A DNA stretch of 64,000 bases from Polydactylus sextarius (lineage: Eukaryota; Chordata; Actinopteri; Polynemidae). The stretch lies in contig CM028923.1 of the NCBI GenBank assembly GCA_016801845.1, forward strand, positions 15,376,679 through 15,440,678, given 5' to 3'. Position numbers and translations under genes: made by a program. The notes under the pieces are model-generated. The model saw nothing but the letters and a program-made list of their open reading frames with translations, had not been told where the DNA came from and made no database searches. Shown piece by piece: positions 46,155 to 59,307 of this stretch; position 1 is the stretch's first letter, and the number at the start of each line of letters is the position of its first letter.

Positions 46155-47721
46155 ATTCGAACCCTGGTTTTCTCATAAAAATAACCTCAGTGATGTCACC
46201 AAGGTGGTATCTTTTTATGTGTGTTTGTAACAAAATGGGCTTTCGGAGAATATAGATAGATCTTGAATGCATCCCTGACCTTTCACCTATTTTACATTTT
46301 GTCACTTCGCATGTGCAGATAGAGACAAAAACATACAGACTGAAGTCAGGTCTTGAAGTGTAAATCAAAGTGTCTTAAACCTTATGTGGATTGTATCTGC
46401 ATATGAGACATTGGAAATGTCTAAAGTAGATTGGTGGAATAACACCATGACACTTCTGCTCTCTTTTAACATTGACTACATAAACACTGACTCTAAAGTT
46501 AATAGTTCATCTGACCCCAGTAATGCAAACAAGACTGTCCTCTAAAACACCAGCCTGCAGGTCATCTGTGCAGCAGTTTATCATGACCAACATTTCTGTT
46601 TTATTGTTATGTGACCTCTGCTGACTGGAGTCATTACGACAAGCTGCAAAAGTCTGTGTCAGGAGGAGGGTGGGGTGGATGGAAAGACGTTGGTGTTTGT
46701 TACCTGTGTGAAACTGATCTCAGCCTGTGTTGTTCTCTCTCGTTCATGATTTTTCCATAACCTTAACCGAGATTTATTGATTGTAACCACGACAAAAAAC
46801 CACGACAGTTTGTGTATATAAATGTAACTCTGGCTATAAACACCCTGTATGCCGCTGCAAGTATATTGAGCATATTTAGGACATGGTCCATACACCTGCC
46901 ACTATTAAAGCTCTACTTCAGGAGACACTCCTATGGGTCGTATTAAAATCTCTCAACCGTAACTGTCGTAACTTAACGTTGCGTAGGTTTTAAAATCTGA
47001 CTCTAACTTTGTTGCTCTGTCTGTCCCTATGTTCTATTCCTGCTTTTCTCTCAATATTAAAACACCTCTCTGAAAATGCCTGTGATCTAATGTGAATAGT
47101 GTTCTTTTACTGCCGTTCCAGCAGTTGACAGAGTGGTTAGCCAGCAGTGCTCTGCAGCCGCTGCTATTAATATTAGATGCTGTTCTGTGACTCTGCCTGC
47201 AAACACCTGGTCAGACAGGAAGGCAAAGGAACTCTAGCTTCATGAAATCTTAATTACCTACTGTGTGTGTGTGTGTCGGTAACAAATATGTTTTGGCTCT
47301 TTATTTCGCCGTTTGCTCTGTGTGATCATTCACTCACAGCGGCCGATGGCAATGAACCTGAAGATGAAGATGTAGATGAGGAGGATTTGAGAGCGACTAT
47401 ATTTGTTTTCTCAGCTGAGTGAAGCATCTGCTCCGTGGTTTTCCCAGATGTGGGGAATTAGTGACAGGGGAGGCAGATTGTACATACTGCTATTTCCTTC
47501 TGTCTGTCACACACTGTATACACTGTACACTCACTGCCACCCTAAAGGTGCGTCTAGCTGTAATTCTTAATAATGAACGGGAGGAGATATTCTATAACAA
47601 TAACAGAAACACCTGTTTGGAAGTCTAGAGCTTTGTAAACTCATCAACATACAATAAAGGAGAAGTTGAATTTTTATATACCCATACCGCCTGTAATGCT
47701 ACATTGAACTTCGTGTTCAAG

Positions 47722-48175
47722 TCAGTCTGGCCAACCTGCCTATTCTACCTGATCTTGAAAACTCAGGAACCAATGAAAAATGAGCTTTTACGCTGATGCG
47801 GGTTTAACGCGATGATGCACTAGTTAAGCGACCTCAAACACATTTGTTTACAGCCAACATGGCAGCCATGGAGGAATAAATCGTTCGATTCAACTGTAGC
47901 TGCTGTCTTAAAAGATTTTAACAGCAAGTTTTGTTTGAAAAGTAAAAGGTAGCTCTCGGTAGCAAAGGGTAGTGAACTACAGTTGGTGAGGTTTTCCATT
48001 TCCTTCGTTACGCATACGTCATCGGAATTAGTGGTCTGAATGGTTGTAGCTCTGTCCAGTAGTACTCAGAGACATTTGATAGATGACCATTGATTCCGCC
48101 TCTGAGAACTTCCTGTCTATGGGATCTTTGCTAGACCAAGCTCCATCTACGAACTTGGTGTGACAGCCAGGCTAA
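47722..48175. mobile_element. Probable non-autonomous DNA transposon inside unit 1
   Basis: The left end TCAGTCTGGC and the reverse complement of the right end, TTAGCCTGGC, match at 8 of 10 positions. The interior has GCCAACATGGCAGCCATGG, CTAGACCAAGCTCCATCTAC and GAACTTGGTGTGACAGCCAG, wording I associate with a common teleost DNA-transposon family. No target-site duplication was identified. The matching copy in unit 2 is at 50795-51248. Confidence 0.4.
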
Positions 48176-48859
48176 TGGCTTTGTACTTCAGACTCTGTAC
48201 ACTGATCAGATCAAACTTCACCCCAAACCATACTATAGCTACTTGCTATTCACCAGTAGAGGCCTTATTGGTCCAAAATCTTGGATGTGATCAAACAGTC
48301 CTCTGAAAAACCCACGCTAATAGTTGTCAAAAGAGAGGAATAATCCGAGAGACCAAGGGACCCAAACACAGACAGACTACAGCCAAAATATGGTCCTGAG
48401 GACACCAGCTACTGTGATGCTTCACCATTTAAATTTGATCATCTGACAAACAGCAATGGTGATGAAGAATCTATGAATATGAAGAATATATAGATTAGAT
48501 ATAGATAAATAAGGTATTTTTTCATTGCCTCAAGTCATCCTTCCACTTCCTGCATTAAAAATGAAACTTTCTTGTAGCTAGTGGGATTTTCTAGCATTCG
48601 CACTCTTCATACATATATCTACACTCACAGAGCACTGATTGCTGTCGATCTCCTGGGATTTTCACTCAACAACAGCAGTCTCCAGAGTCCAGAGCCTAGA
48701 CTCAGAAAAGCAGGAAACATGCAGTGAGCAGCAGCTCTGTGTTGATGAGGAAGGTCAGAGGAGAATGGTCAGACTGGTTGGAGCTGACACGCAGGCCAAG
48801 GAGCTCACATAGCCATTCGTTATAACTGTGCTGAGCAGATCAGCATCAGAGTGAGAAAC

Positions 48860-49000
48860 GTGTCCCATGCTGGTTTGGTGCTGACCATGTTGATCCCTTT
48901 ATGAGCACAGTTCACCATCTTCTAATAGTTACTTCCTGCAGAATAATGCTCCATGTCACAAAGTTAAAATCGTCTCAGTGTGGTTCAGTGGTCAGTAGTT
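48860..49000 (+). mobile_element. Tc1/mariner transposase relic, unit 1
   Basis: Reads CATGCTGGTTTGGTGCTGAC, CATGTTGATCCCTTTATGAG, CACAGTTCACCATCTTCTAA and CTGCAGAATAATGCTCCATG, then TCACAAAGTTAAAATCGTCTC. The order matches the middle of the same transposase family as 29935 and 43117. It is interrupted and truncated. The copy in unit 2 is at about 51939-52079. Confidence 0.6.
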
Positions 49001-50794
49001 GGTGTGGTTGTGTGTGTTCCTCTCTACTGCTGCCATTAGTGAGTTCCTAAAAGAACAAGTACACAAAAATGACTTTGCTACATTAATGAGTTTTGTTTTC
49101 AGCTTGACTGATCAGTTGCACAATACATGTTTCTGTTAGCTTTGACCTTGACGTGCCCGCTGCTTTAAAACAGGTGTGATTCAGCCACTTTCCAGGAGGC
49201 AGGATGTGGACTCAGATCAAAGGACGCATTCGAACCCTGGTTTTCTCATAAAAATAACCTCAGTGATGTCACCAAGGTGGTATCTTTTTATGTGTGTTGG
49301 TAACAAAATGGGCTTTCGGAGAATATAGATAGATCTCGAATGCATCCCTGACCTTTCACCTATTTTACATTTTGTCACTTCGTATGTGCAGATGGAGACA
49401 AAAACATACAGACTGAAGTCAGGTCTTGAAGCGTAAATCAAAGTGTCTTAAACCTTATGTGGATTGTATCTGCATATGAGACATTGGAAATGTCTAAAGT
49501 AGATTGGTGGAATAACACCATGACACTTCTGCTCTCTTTTAACATTGACTACATAAACACTGACTCTAAAGTTAATAGTTCATCTGACCCCAGTAATGCA
49601 AACAAGACTGTCCTCTAAAACACCAGCCTGCAGGTCATCTGTGCAGCAGTTTATCATGACCAACATTTCTGTTTTATTGTTATGTGACCTCTGCTGACTG
49701 GAGTCATTACGACAAGCTGCAAAAGTCTGTGTCAGGAGGAGGGTGGGGGTGGATGGAAAGACGTTGGTGTTTGTTACCTGTGTGAAACTGATCTCAGCCT
49801 GTGTTGTTCCTCTCGTTCATGATTTTTCCATAACCTTAACCGAGATTTATTGATTGTAACCACGACAAAAAACCACGACAGTTTGTGTATATAAATGTAA
49901 CTCTGGCTATAAACACCCTGTATGCCGCTGCAAGTATATTGAGCATATTTAGGACATGGTCCATACACCTGCCACTATTAAAGCTCTACTTCAGGAGACA
50001 CTCCTATGGGTCGTATTAAAATCTCTCAACCGTAACTGTCGTAACTTAACGTTGCGTAGGTTTTAAAATCTGACTCTAACTTTGTTGCTCTGTCTGTCCC
50101 TATGTTCTATTCCTGCTTTTCTCTCAATATTAAAACACCTCTCTGAAAATGCCTGTGATCTAATGTGAATAGTGTTCTTTTACTGCCGTTCCAGCAGTTG
50201 ACAGAGTGGTTAGCCAGCAGTGCTCTGCAGCCGCTGCTATTAATATTAGATGCTGTTCTGTGACTCTGCCTGCAAACACCTGGTCAGACAGGAAGGCAAA
50301 GGAACTCTAGCTTCATGAAATCTTAATTACCTACTGTGTGTGTGTGTGTCGGTAACAAATATGTTTTGGCTCTTTATTTCGCCGTTTGCTCTGTGTGATC
50401 ATTCACTCACAGCGGCCGATGGCAATGAACCTGAAGATGAAGATGTAGATGAGGAGGATTTGAGAGCGACTATATTTGTTTTCTCAGCTGAGTGAAGCAT
50501 CTGCTCCGTGGTTTTCCCAGATGTGGGGAATTAGTGACAGGGGAGGCAGATTGTACATACTGCTATTTCCTTCTGTCTGTCACACACTGTATACACTGTA
50601 CACTCACTGCCACCCTAAAGGTGCGTCTAGCTGTAATTCTTAATAATGAACGGGAGGAGATATTCTATAACAATAACAGAAACACCTGTTTGGAAGTCTA
50701 GAGCTTTGTAAACTCATCAACATACAATAAAGGAGAAGTTGAATTTTTATATACCCATACCGCCTGTAATGCTACATTGAACTTCGTGTTCAAG

Positions 50795-51248
50795 TCAGTC
50801 TGGCCAACCTGCCTATTCTACCTGATCTTGAAAACTCAGGAACCAATGAAAAATGAGCTTTTACGCTGATGCGGGTTTAACGCGATGATGCACTAGTTAA
50901 GCGACCTCAAACACATTTGTTTACAGCCAACATGGCAGCCATGGAGGAATAAATCGTTCGATTCAACTGTAGCTGCTGTCTTAAAAGATTTTAACAGCAA
51001 GTTTTGTTTGAAAAGTAAAAGGTAGCTCTCGGTAGCAAAGGGTAGTGAACTACAGTTGGTGAGGTTTTCCATTTCCTTCGTTACGCATACGTCATCGGAA
51101 TTAGTGGTCTGAATGGTTGTAGCTCTGTCCAGTAGTACTCAGAGACATTTGATAGATGACCGTTGATTCCGCCTCTGAGAACTTCCTGTCTATGGGATCT
51201 TTGCTAGACCAAGCTCCATCTACGAACTTGGTGCGACAGCCAGGCTAA
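50795..51248. mobile_element. Probable non-autonomous DNA transposon inside unit 2
   Basis: Duplicate of 47722-48175, with substitutions such as GACCATTGA to GACCGTTGA and GTGTGACAG to GTGCGACAG. Confidence 0.4.
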
Positions 51249-51938
51249 TGGCTTTGTACTTCAGACTCTGTACACTGATCAGATCAAACTTCACCCCAAA
51301 CCATACTATAGCTACTTGCTATTCACCAGTAGAGGCCTTATTGGTCCAAAATCTTGGATGTGATCAAAAAAAAAACAGTCCTCTGAAAAACCCACGCTAA
51401 TAGTTGTCAAAAGAGAGAATAATCCGAGAGACCAAGGGACCCAAACACAGACAGACTACAGCCAAAATATGGTCCTGAGGACACCAGCTACTGTGATGCT
51501 TCACCATTTAAATTTGATCATCTGACAAACAGCAATGGTGATGAAGAATCTATGAATATGAAGAATATATAGATTAGATATAGATAAATAAGGTATTTTT
51601 TCATTGCCTCAAGTCATCCTTCCACTTCCTGCATTAAAAATGAAACTTTCTTGTAGCTAGTGGGATTTTCTAGCATTCGCACTCTTCATACATATATCTA
51701 CACTCACAGAGCACTGATTGCTGTCGATCTCCTGGGATTTTCACTCAACAACAGCAGTCTCCAGAGTCCAGAGCCTAGACTCAGAAAAGCAGGAAACATG
51801 CAGTGAGCAGCAGCTCTGTGTTGATGAGGAAGGTCAGAGGAGAATGGTCAGACTGGTTGGAGCTGACACGCAGGCCAAGGAGCTCACATAGCCATTCGTT
51901 ATAACTGTGCTGAGCAGATCAGCATCAGAGTGAGAAAC

Positions 51939-52079
51939 GTGTCCCATGCTGGTTTGGTGCTGACCATGTTGATCCCTTTATGAGCACAGTTCACCATCTT
52001 CTAATAGTTACTTCCTGCAGAATAATGCTCCATGTCACAAAGTTAAAATCGTCTCAGTGTGGTTCAGTGGTCAGTAGTT
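51939..52079 (+). mobile_element. Tc1/mariner transposase relic, unit 2
   Basis: Duplicate of the relic at 48860-49000. It moved as part of the segment duplication, so the two do not represent independent insertions. Confidence 0.6.
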
Positions 52080-53039
52080 GGTGTGGTTGTGTGTGTTCCT
52101 CTCTACTGCTGCCATTAGTGAGTTCCTAAAAGAACAAGTACACAAAAATGACTTTGCTACATTAATGAGTTTTGTTTTCAGCTTGACTGATCAGTTGCAC
52201 AATACATGTTTCTGTTAGCTTTGACCTTGACGTGCCCGCTGCTTTAAAACAGGTGTGATTCAGCCACTTTCCAGGAGGCAGGATGTGGACTCAGATCAAA
52301 GGACGCATTAATAACCCAACTTCTCTTTAACAATCCAAAGGAGCACGGTGTCTATTGCACCGCTCATTATATCATCATGCAGCTGTTTTTGTGACACTGA
52401 CAAACTGAATTTAACCCCAACACACAATCAAAAACAGGCATGACCTGCCCGCTGCTGCCAACAACATCAACAAAAACTGAGCTCTGCAAACTTTCATTAA
52501 GGTGCTGGAATTTGTAGCTGTAGCTTGTAACTGCTTTTGAGCAGATGGTCCGAACAGTTATTTAAACAAAGCGCAGTTTAAAGTCAAACATGTCTCTGAC
52601 TCAAGGGGCACCACAGAGGTGAACACAACCCAGGTGTTCCCTTATGACTATGAATATTTAAATATGGAGATATTTTAATTACACATCCCAACAATCAAGT
52701 TTCCCTCAAAATGATTTTGCAGTAGATAGCATTAAGGAAGGTTCTAACGAGCGTACAAACATAGGTCTATACCTGCACAAATTATATGCTTTGATTTAAA
52801 AATGTAAATGTGACATTAAAACAACCTCAACAAGGAAACCCAATTTTCCAAAAAAAAAAAAACTCTTTTTTTTTTTTTTCTCAAACTGTTAAATTAGCAT
52901 AATTTAACATATTGAAAAAGTGAAAGGATTCGTGTTGGTGCTTATAAACTCCTGCGGTGGCATCAGAGCTTAAGCCTACTTCACTGTGACACTGCTGTGT
53001 GTTGTTGTGGTGGGTGTGTGTGTGCTGATGAGTGCTGTG

Positions 53040-53180
53040 GCCTCCGTGGTCATAGAGGCTGCTAGAAAAACTAATGAATGCTGGGTTATAGCGCTAATAA
53101 CCAGAGCCCGAAATAGCCCACATGCTATTAGTATGCTAATACAGTCGGCAGGAGGCCTTGTCTGCTCCTTCACCTACAAG
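53040..53180. promoter_or_regulatory. Candidate enhancer-like cluster of TAAT cores
   Basis: Within about 80 bp occur AAACTAATGAATG, GCGCTAATAACC and TGCTATTAGTATGCTAATAC. The last contains ATTAG and CTAAT facing each other across 4 bp, and an octamer-like ATGCTAAT. The stretch is GC-balanced and repeat-free, and stop-poor on both strands, which explains the two opposing ~65-codon ORFs. It could be a homeodomain/POU-bound element. Conservation is untested. Confidence 0.3.
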
Positions 53181-55358
53181 GTATAATTGTGTAATGTATT
53201 TCATATAAATGTGTATAATGTGAGATGATTGCTCATAATGAGGCTATTTGGACTGGATCCTAATTAGTAGCCTTGTTGAAGAGAAGAACTCTCAGATAGA
53301 TCCTCATTAGACAGCGGAGCCTCGTTTGACGGGTTTTATCCGGATCTTCACTGGAGACCGAAGATTTATTTAGACAGGAAACACTGAGGCTCATGATCAA
53401 AGATTTTTTTTAAAGGGTTTCATTTTCTTTCTGGTGTTCAAACAGTGTTTCTTACCAAAAAATGTTGCCTCATCTATGCCCATTTATGTTATTAAACAGA
53501 ATTCTTTTGGACTGCACCCTTAGAAATATTAAATTCTCCACCAACAAGACAGACGGTAACGACATTGAGTCTGAAAGCCTTTTAATCCTTGCTCCTGCGA
53601 ATATTCTAAATATTTGTCTTTGCAAATGTATTTATAGTAGTTGGCAGTTTGCACCATATTATGATCACTCACTGTGTGAGTGTAACGCAGTCTAATACAA
53701 CACTAACAAGTGTGAGGCCAACAGAATGATAGAATATCTGCTACAATCTGGATGAAATTTTATTGCTTCTGTCGATGGGCTTTTTATTGATTGTCAATGA
53801 ATATGATACCTAATAAATTGAAGTAAAAGGCAGAGAAAAGAAAAAAGGGGAAGCTACTCAGACCTCAGAAATTAATATATTGTATTTCTGTAAGAAGGGC
53901 ACATCACGCTACAATGTACTCTCATTTTCCTCCGATTGTATAACAGATCTCTAGATTCAGCCAGGATGTAATGTCCCTAAGCCAGCGTGAGTGGGAAGGA
54001 GAGACAGAGTCTTTCCACTTCAGTTAAATAACTGGTTGAGCAAGTACAAAAAAACTGACATATTCAGTTTAGCTTTCAGCAAATCCTCGGTCTGGTGTGA
54101 TGCCAAAACATTGCTGTCAAAGGATCAGGAGACTCAATTTATTTTAGCGTAGGATTTCTGAAAGAATTTGACGGACAGATGATGTCCAAACCTTGAGGGA
54201 CACGTCAGGTCCACGTGGAGGACAGAGATAGGAGCACAGTTACAAAGAATGAAGAAGATGAAACCACTTTAAACAACACTTTCAGTGTTTGACTGTTAGA
54301 ATCCAGAGAGAGTTCCAGCACCAGAATTATACGTCTCTTTAATATAACAGTTTGTATATATTTGTTATATTTATGTGACCAGTTTGACATTGAATGCAGC
54401 ATGGCCTCCTCCTTCAGCGGTGTGTGTGTGTGTCCTGGTTTATTCTCTGTGTTTTCAGAAGTGTACAACACCAGCATGTGAAATCATATCAGGATTTTGT
54501 GTTGGTGTGAGGTCAGTAATGGTCAGACAGCGCTGGTTGTTCTGAGAACAGGAGGTTTTGTGCTCGGTGTCTTGTCTGTCTCATGTTACAATCCGTGAAG
54601 CTACATGTTTCTCGTCGCGCCACCGGGGTAAAACATCAGTGTTGCAGACAAGCTTCTCCTTTCAGACGCTGTCACAAGTTCCACATGTGAATGTTGAGCT
54701 GATCTTGTTGAGACGGCAGCAGGCTCGAGAGGAAGAGGTTGAAAATAATAAAACATGACCCTGGACAGCAGGAAGATGAAAAATCCTCTCAACTTTTTTT
54801 GTTTTTTTTTTTAATTTATGATTTAACATCCTGTGTTTCCCACATTGGTTTCTCTCTGACCTCTCCCTCCAACATGCATTATGCAGCTGGACCCCCCCCT
54901 TCACCTCCACCTCCACTGCATTCCTTCCACCTTTTATTTGCCCCCATCCACCCTTACCTCCCCCTCTCTCTCTGACATGCTGCATAAGTCCTACCCTGCT
55001 CTCCTTGACACCTAACTCTACATTTTCCTGAAATGTGAGGAGATTTCCTGCTGGCTCAGGAGCCGACAGGCAATAATGAGGACATTGGGGAGATGTGAGA
55101 GGCGTTTTGTTTTTTAAAGCCGTGAAGAGAAACGAGGTGAGGAGGAACACAGACCGAGGCTCTGAGCTCCTCCTTCACTTTTCTCCCGCCTTGTCTCCGC
55201 CGCGTCGCTCGCTCGTTACTCATTGAAATGATTCTCTCACTTTATCCCTCCATCTCTTAATCTTCTCAGAGCATTGCCTAACTAATTTCTTTATTGTCTT
55301 TTGCACATTTTCTGTGCTGTAATGGCCGTGTATTACTCAGCACAATGCTCCTCTGTCC

Positions 55359-55360
<2 letters not shown>

Positions 55361-55390
<30 letters not shown>
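55361..55390. repeat. (AC)15 microsatellite
   Basis: AC tract in intron 4. Confidence 0.95.
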
Positions 55391-55393
<3 letters not shown>

Positions 55394-57077
55394 TGCACTG
55401 TTATATTCAGTAGACTCCAGGGTCAAATAGTAGCTTCTCGGTTTGCTGGATATGCAAATGAATGCATTTACAGGCTCATGATGTCATGTATATAATAAAA
55501 CAAATACAGGACAATACAACATTTACTACCACATGTTCATTTATATTGCACTGCAGTGCAGAAAATGTTATTTTACAATGTTTTCCAAAGCACATTTCCA
55601 CTGCTCGGCCCTGAGGTGTAGCCTCTGGTGCTGCTCCGTTTATTGATATTCACAGACTTTCTGCCAGCTGCTCTCCCTTTACACAAATTAGTAGTCTAGC
55701 TGCTAAAGTAAAGTCAGTGTTTTTTTTTTTTTTTTCCATTGGCCGCACCTTATATTACTTATATTCCCTCCTGCTACTGTGTTTCATGAAAGCTATCATT
55801 AAATTCGGAGAACATTTACATATTAAGGAAAGTTTTGTCTCCACGTCTTCTAATGAACTCTACGACTCATTCTTTCTGTTCCATTAGTTCAGTGGGACCA
55901 GATTTTTAGTAGCACCCATTTTGTAGATGACTATATTGTACGCAATAATATATTTCAATCATGTTTTTATCTTCAGTTTGACTTTATGAACTGTCCCCAC
56001 CCTTGAAGAAGAAAAAGAGCAAAAGTAGACAGAGATTCTATCAGTGTAAACCGAGACTGTCTGCAGGGGCTGAAATAATAAAGACATGAATACGCCGTTA
56101 TTCCCAACATATACAGACACGAGAAGAAAAAGAAACACAGTTGGGAGGAAAAATAACAGAGAGGGATGGAATTCCTGGTGAATTGTGAGATGAGTCAGTA
56201 GCTGAGCTGTCACATGCTGTTAGCAGCTAGCTTCCAGCTAACATCTGTACAGACCGCACTAATGATCCACAAGTCACATGTGTGTGAAGAGCGCAAGGTG
56301 AAAATTGGATTTCGCTCCGTCTGAACACACTGTAAAACTACACTCCCGAATGTTCACACAGTTCATCTGCAAAGATTGTTTCCTTTCTTCTACTTCATTG
56401 AGTACCTTGAGTTCCACCTCTAAACGGAGTGTCCTCCATAATTTACAGTCATTATCTAGATGGTTCCACATTTAAAACTTTTAAATTAAAACTTTTCCAA
56501 CTAAATTCACATCCCTTAAAGGCCCCTGTGTTTCCTCGACCTTGCAAGAAAAATATCCACGATTGTTGTTGGGACGTTGCAAAGGAGAAAGCGTCGGCCA
56601 AACTTTGTCCACATTGACGAATGTTCAAGGTCCATATGCTCGTACAGACACCAGGTCCTCATAAGTACAGAAACACAGAGGCACAGAAACACGTCCAGCC
56701 AAAGCTGGCTTGAGATCAGAAAACCCTCTAAGCAGCCCACTCGTTGAAAACCTGTGGTTTGGAAGCTCCGCTAAAGTTGTAATACTTCTCTCACCCACTC
56801 ACACTTAGTTGAACATCTGCTCTCCCACTCTTTATCAAAGAAACGATTCATCTTAAAGAAACACACCAACTTCTTGGCAAATTTGTCTCATTACTGGAAA
56901 AGAGATGAGGGCAGCTGCTGAAAAACGCTTGTTTTCCCTGATAGATAATATACTCCAGTGCTCAGTGGCAACTCTGTGGCATCAGCCCTGTAACCTGAAT
57001 TAAAGTAGCAATCTACCAGACAATGTTACAGAACGGTTTTGAGTCAGGTGTCTTATAAAATGAGATATTACACAATA

Positions 57078-57116
57078 CAACATTATTAAGTGCTGCCTCC
57101 CTTTTTAATAATGTTG
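57078..57116. repeat. Inverted repeat, 12 bp arms
   Basis: CAACATTATTAA (57078-57089) and TTAATAATGTTG (57105-57116) are exact reverse complements separated by 15 nt. Confidence 0.7.
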
Positions 57117-58098
57117 AGTGAGGATACTGGGACATTTTTCAACAACACCTGTAACAACTCTTTACAGATTTACCTACAAATAAACACAGTGTGCAGGTTC
57201 TCAGAGTCTGATCCTGATGTAAAGGGATAATTAGCTGGGGAGAGGGGTGTGTGAAGCTGTTGCCATGGCACTTTTTTCCAGAGTAGTACCATGGCAACGT
57301 CATTAAAAGTAATCATGCTAGCGATGTGAAATAACACGGTGAAAGTGGTTGATGGAGATAGCTGCTATAACTGTTGGCGGTAGATAACTTGACTACATAT
57401 AAATATGGCCACAAAATAACATTAAAAACATTTCTGTGTCTCACTGATAGAAATACACCTGCTGTGATGAAAACATCTTATTAATACCAAACTGACTTTG
57501 CATAACGGTAGACTGTATCGGGTCTAAAATATCAAGTCACTAGAAAGCAGCTTTAAAGTTGAACATAAAGGGGCTTTAATAGATAAGTCGCTTCACAGTT
57601 TCTTCCATGAAGGAGGCAGATCAGGGTAGATCTCCTCAACTGCTGCCAGTTTGGCAGCATTGTGTTGAGCCTTTGAATTTGAGCATCTGTTTGTGCTGTT
57701 GCCATGTGTTTCTGATGCATAGTAGACAGACAGCTAAACAAGACTGAGTAAAAACCTGGTCTGTTTTCTGCTGTATTTACATTTAAAATCAAACATGGAC
57801 AGAAATTCGAAGTGACACAATATCTTTCTTTTTTTTTTTTTTTCTCACACATTTTAGTTCACAGCCTCTGTCTAGGTTCTGTGTGAAGTGGCTAATGTTC
57901 ATCCAAAATGTCACAAGAACTGTGGCTCCATGCTCTTTTGATACAAAGAAAGTCAGTAAATCTAGTAACAAAGGTGCTAAGTCACCAACATCATCAGTAT
58001 GTGCCCCTGATGAAGCTAATCCTTTATGAGAAAACAACGGCCAACAGAAAAACTAATTGCTGTGAATGCTCCCGCTATTTCCACACACTTCACTTCAC

Positions 58099-58100
58099 TC

Positions 58101-58134
<34 letters not shown>
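58099..58134. repeat. (GT)n(GA)n compound microsatellite
   Basis: GT units pass into a GAGAGAGAGA run, like the tract at 10101. Confidence 0.92.
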
Positions 58135-59250
58135 ACATGTGTAACATTCATCAGTCTCGCTGTCTGTAGAAAACACTCCCTGCTGTTTGACCTGCCTGTC
58201 ACTGCCGTGGCTTCCGAGGATGAGAGAGTTGAAAAGCAACATGTTTCACCTCAAAGATCCAGGATGAAATCAGAGCTCGGCGAAGATAAATGGCTTTAAT
58301 ATGAAGACAGTGCTCTCTGTAACTCGGAGGATCTACCTCTGATCAGGGGGAGAGAGTGTGTGTGTGAATATGTCTGTATCTTTGTGATTAATGTGCAGGT
58401 TCTGCAGGCACTTCAGGGTGTATCTTCCTGGGATGAACACACACCCATGTACACAGAGAGAGAGAGCTCCCTCTGGTATAATATCGAGCAGAACTGGGGC
58501 TTTTTCTTGGTGAAAGCTCTGCGACTGTGAACCTGGAACAATGCCCAACAGTAATCTACTCCTGGGTTTTACACTAATTAGATAAGAAACTGTTGATAAA
58601 TGGTTGCCCCTCTAATGGTTTGAGTCTACAGTGTGGTATATATATATATACTGTATATATGGCATAAATTGTTTATACATCCTTTTCAGGGGAAAGTCCT
58701 AGAGTAGCTATGAAGTGATGTGTTGAGGCACATGCTGCGGTAGCACGCCTTTTTCTTTTAAATTCATTTTCATATCCTTTTGTATGTTGTTTAGTCTGTG
58801 TCTAAGAAGATTCTAGCTTTAACCAACCGTCTTCTGCTAGAGAGGGATATATAATCCTTAGCAGTAATTTTTATTTTTTTATTTCGTTTGAACTTTTGCC
58901 TCCTAACAAAGGTCCTTGATTGTCTATAGATATCACCGGGACCTGGTTTAGCTGATATACAGCTGTGGTCAAGGACCTGGTCCTTAGTGAACCTGATATT
59001 CTGCTCAGAAATATATTCTGTTTACCCAAAATAGTTTGTTTGAACTATTCCCAGTGTGCTTTGAATATTATAGATGTTATAATAATATGTAATATAATAC
59101 AAGCTGCAGCCTGGTGGCAGCTCTGTCAGCAGAATGCCCAGGTTCACATGAAGGATTACGTGACAGGCATTCAGTGAGGAGAACACAAGTGAGATGAGCT
59201 GAGGCTTTTCATACTGAGTGAACTGACAGAAAGGAGGGCACCTTGAGCCC

Positions 59251-59251
<1 letters not shown>

Positions 59252-59306
<55 letters not shown>
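59252..59306. repeat. (AC)27 microsatellite
   Basis: 55 bp of AC units; it accounts for the overlapping CVCVCV and THTHTH ORFs. Confidence 0.97.

Positions 59307-59307
<1 letters not shown>

Larger units (their letters stand above)
46155..49227. repeat. Tandem duplication, unit 1 (3073 bp)
   Basis: Begins ATTCGAACCCTGG and ends CAAAGGACGC, immediately followed by unit 2. Along its length it differs from unit 2 by roughly six or seven single-base changes and four small length changes that I counted by eye. No gene is recognised inside. The 69-codon ORF at 47419-47628 is identical in both units but has no domain. The unit carries a probable DNA-transposon segment (47722-48175) and a Tc1/mariner relic (48860-49000). 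Confidence 0.95.
49228..52306. repeat. Tandem duplication, unit 2 (3079 bp)
   Basis: Same sequence as unit 1 in direct orientation. The offset is 3073 bp at the start and 3079 bp at the end; the main length change is an A-run in GATCAAAAAAAAAACAG near 51363-51374. The unit 1/unit 2 junction and the right boundary share ATT (GACGC-ATT-CGAA versus GACGC-ATT-AATAA). Confidence 0.95.

Noticed and set aside
47419..47628. 69-codon ORF repeated identically at 50492-50701
   Set aside because: Identity follows from the recent segment duplication, not from selection. No domain and no transcription signal.
54662..55150. 162-codon minus-strand ORF
   Set aside because: Driven by CT-rich complement of a purine/GA-rich stretch; glycine/lysine/glutamate-rich middle with no domain.
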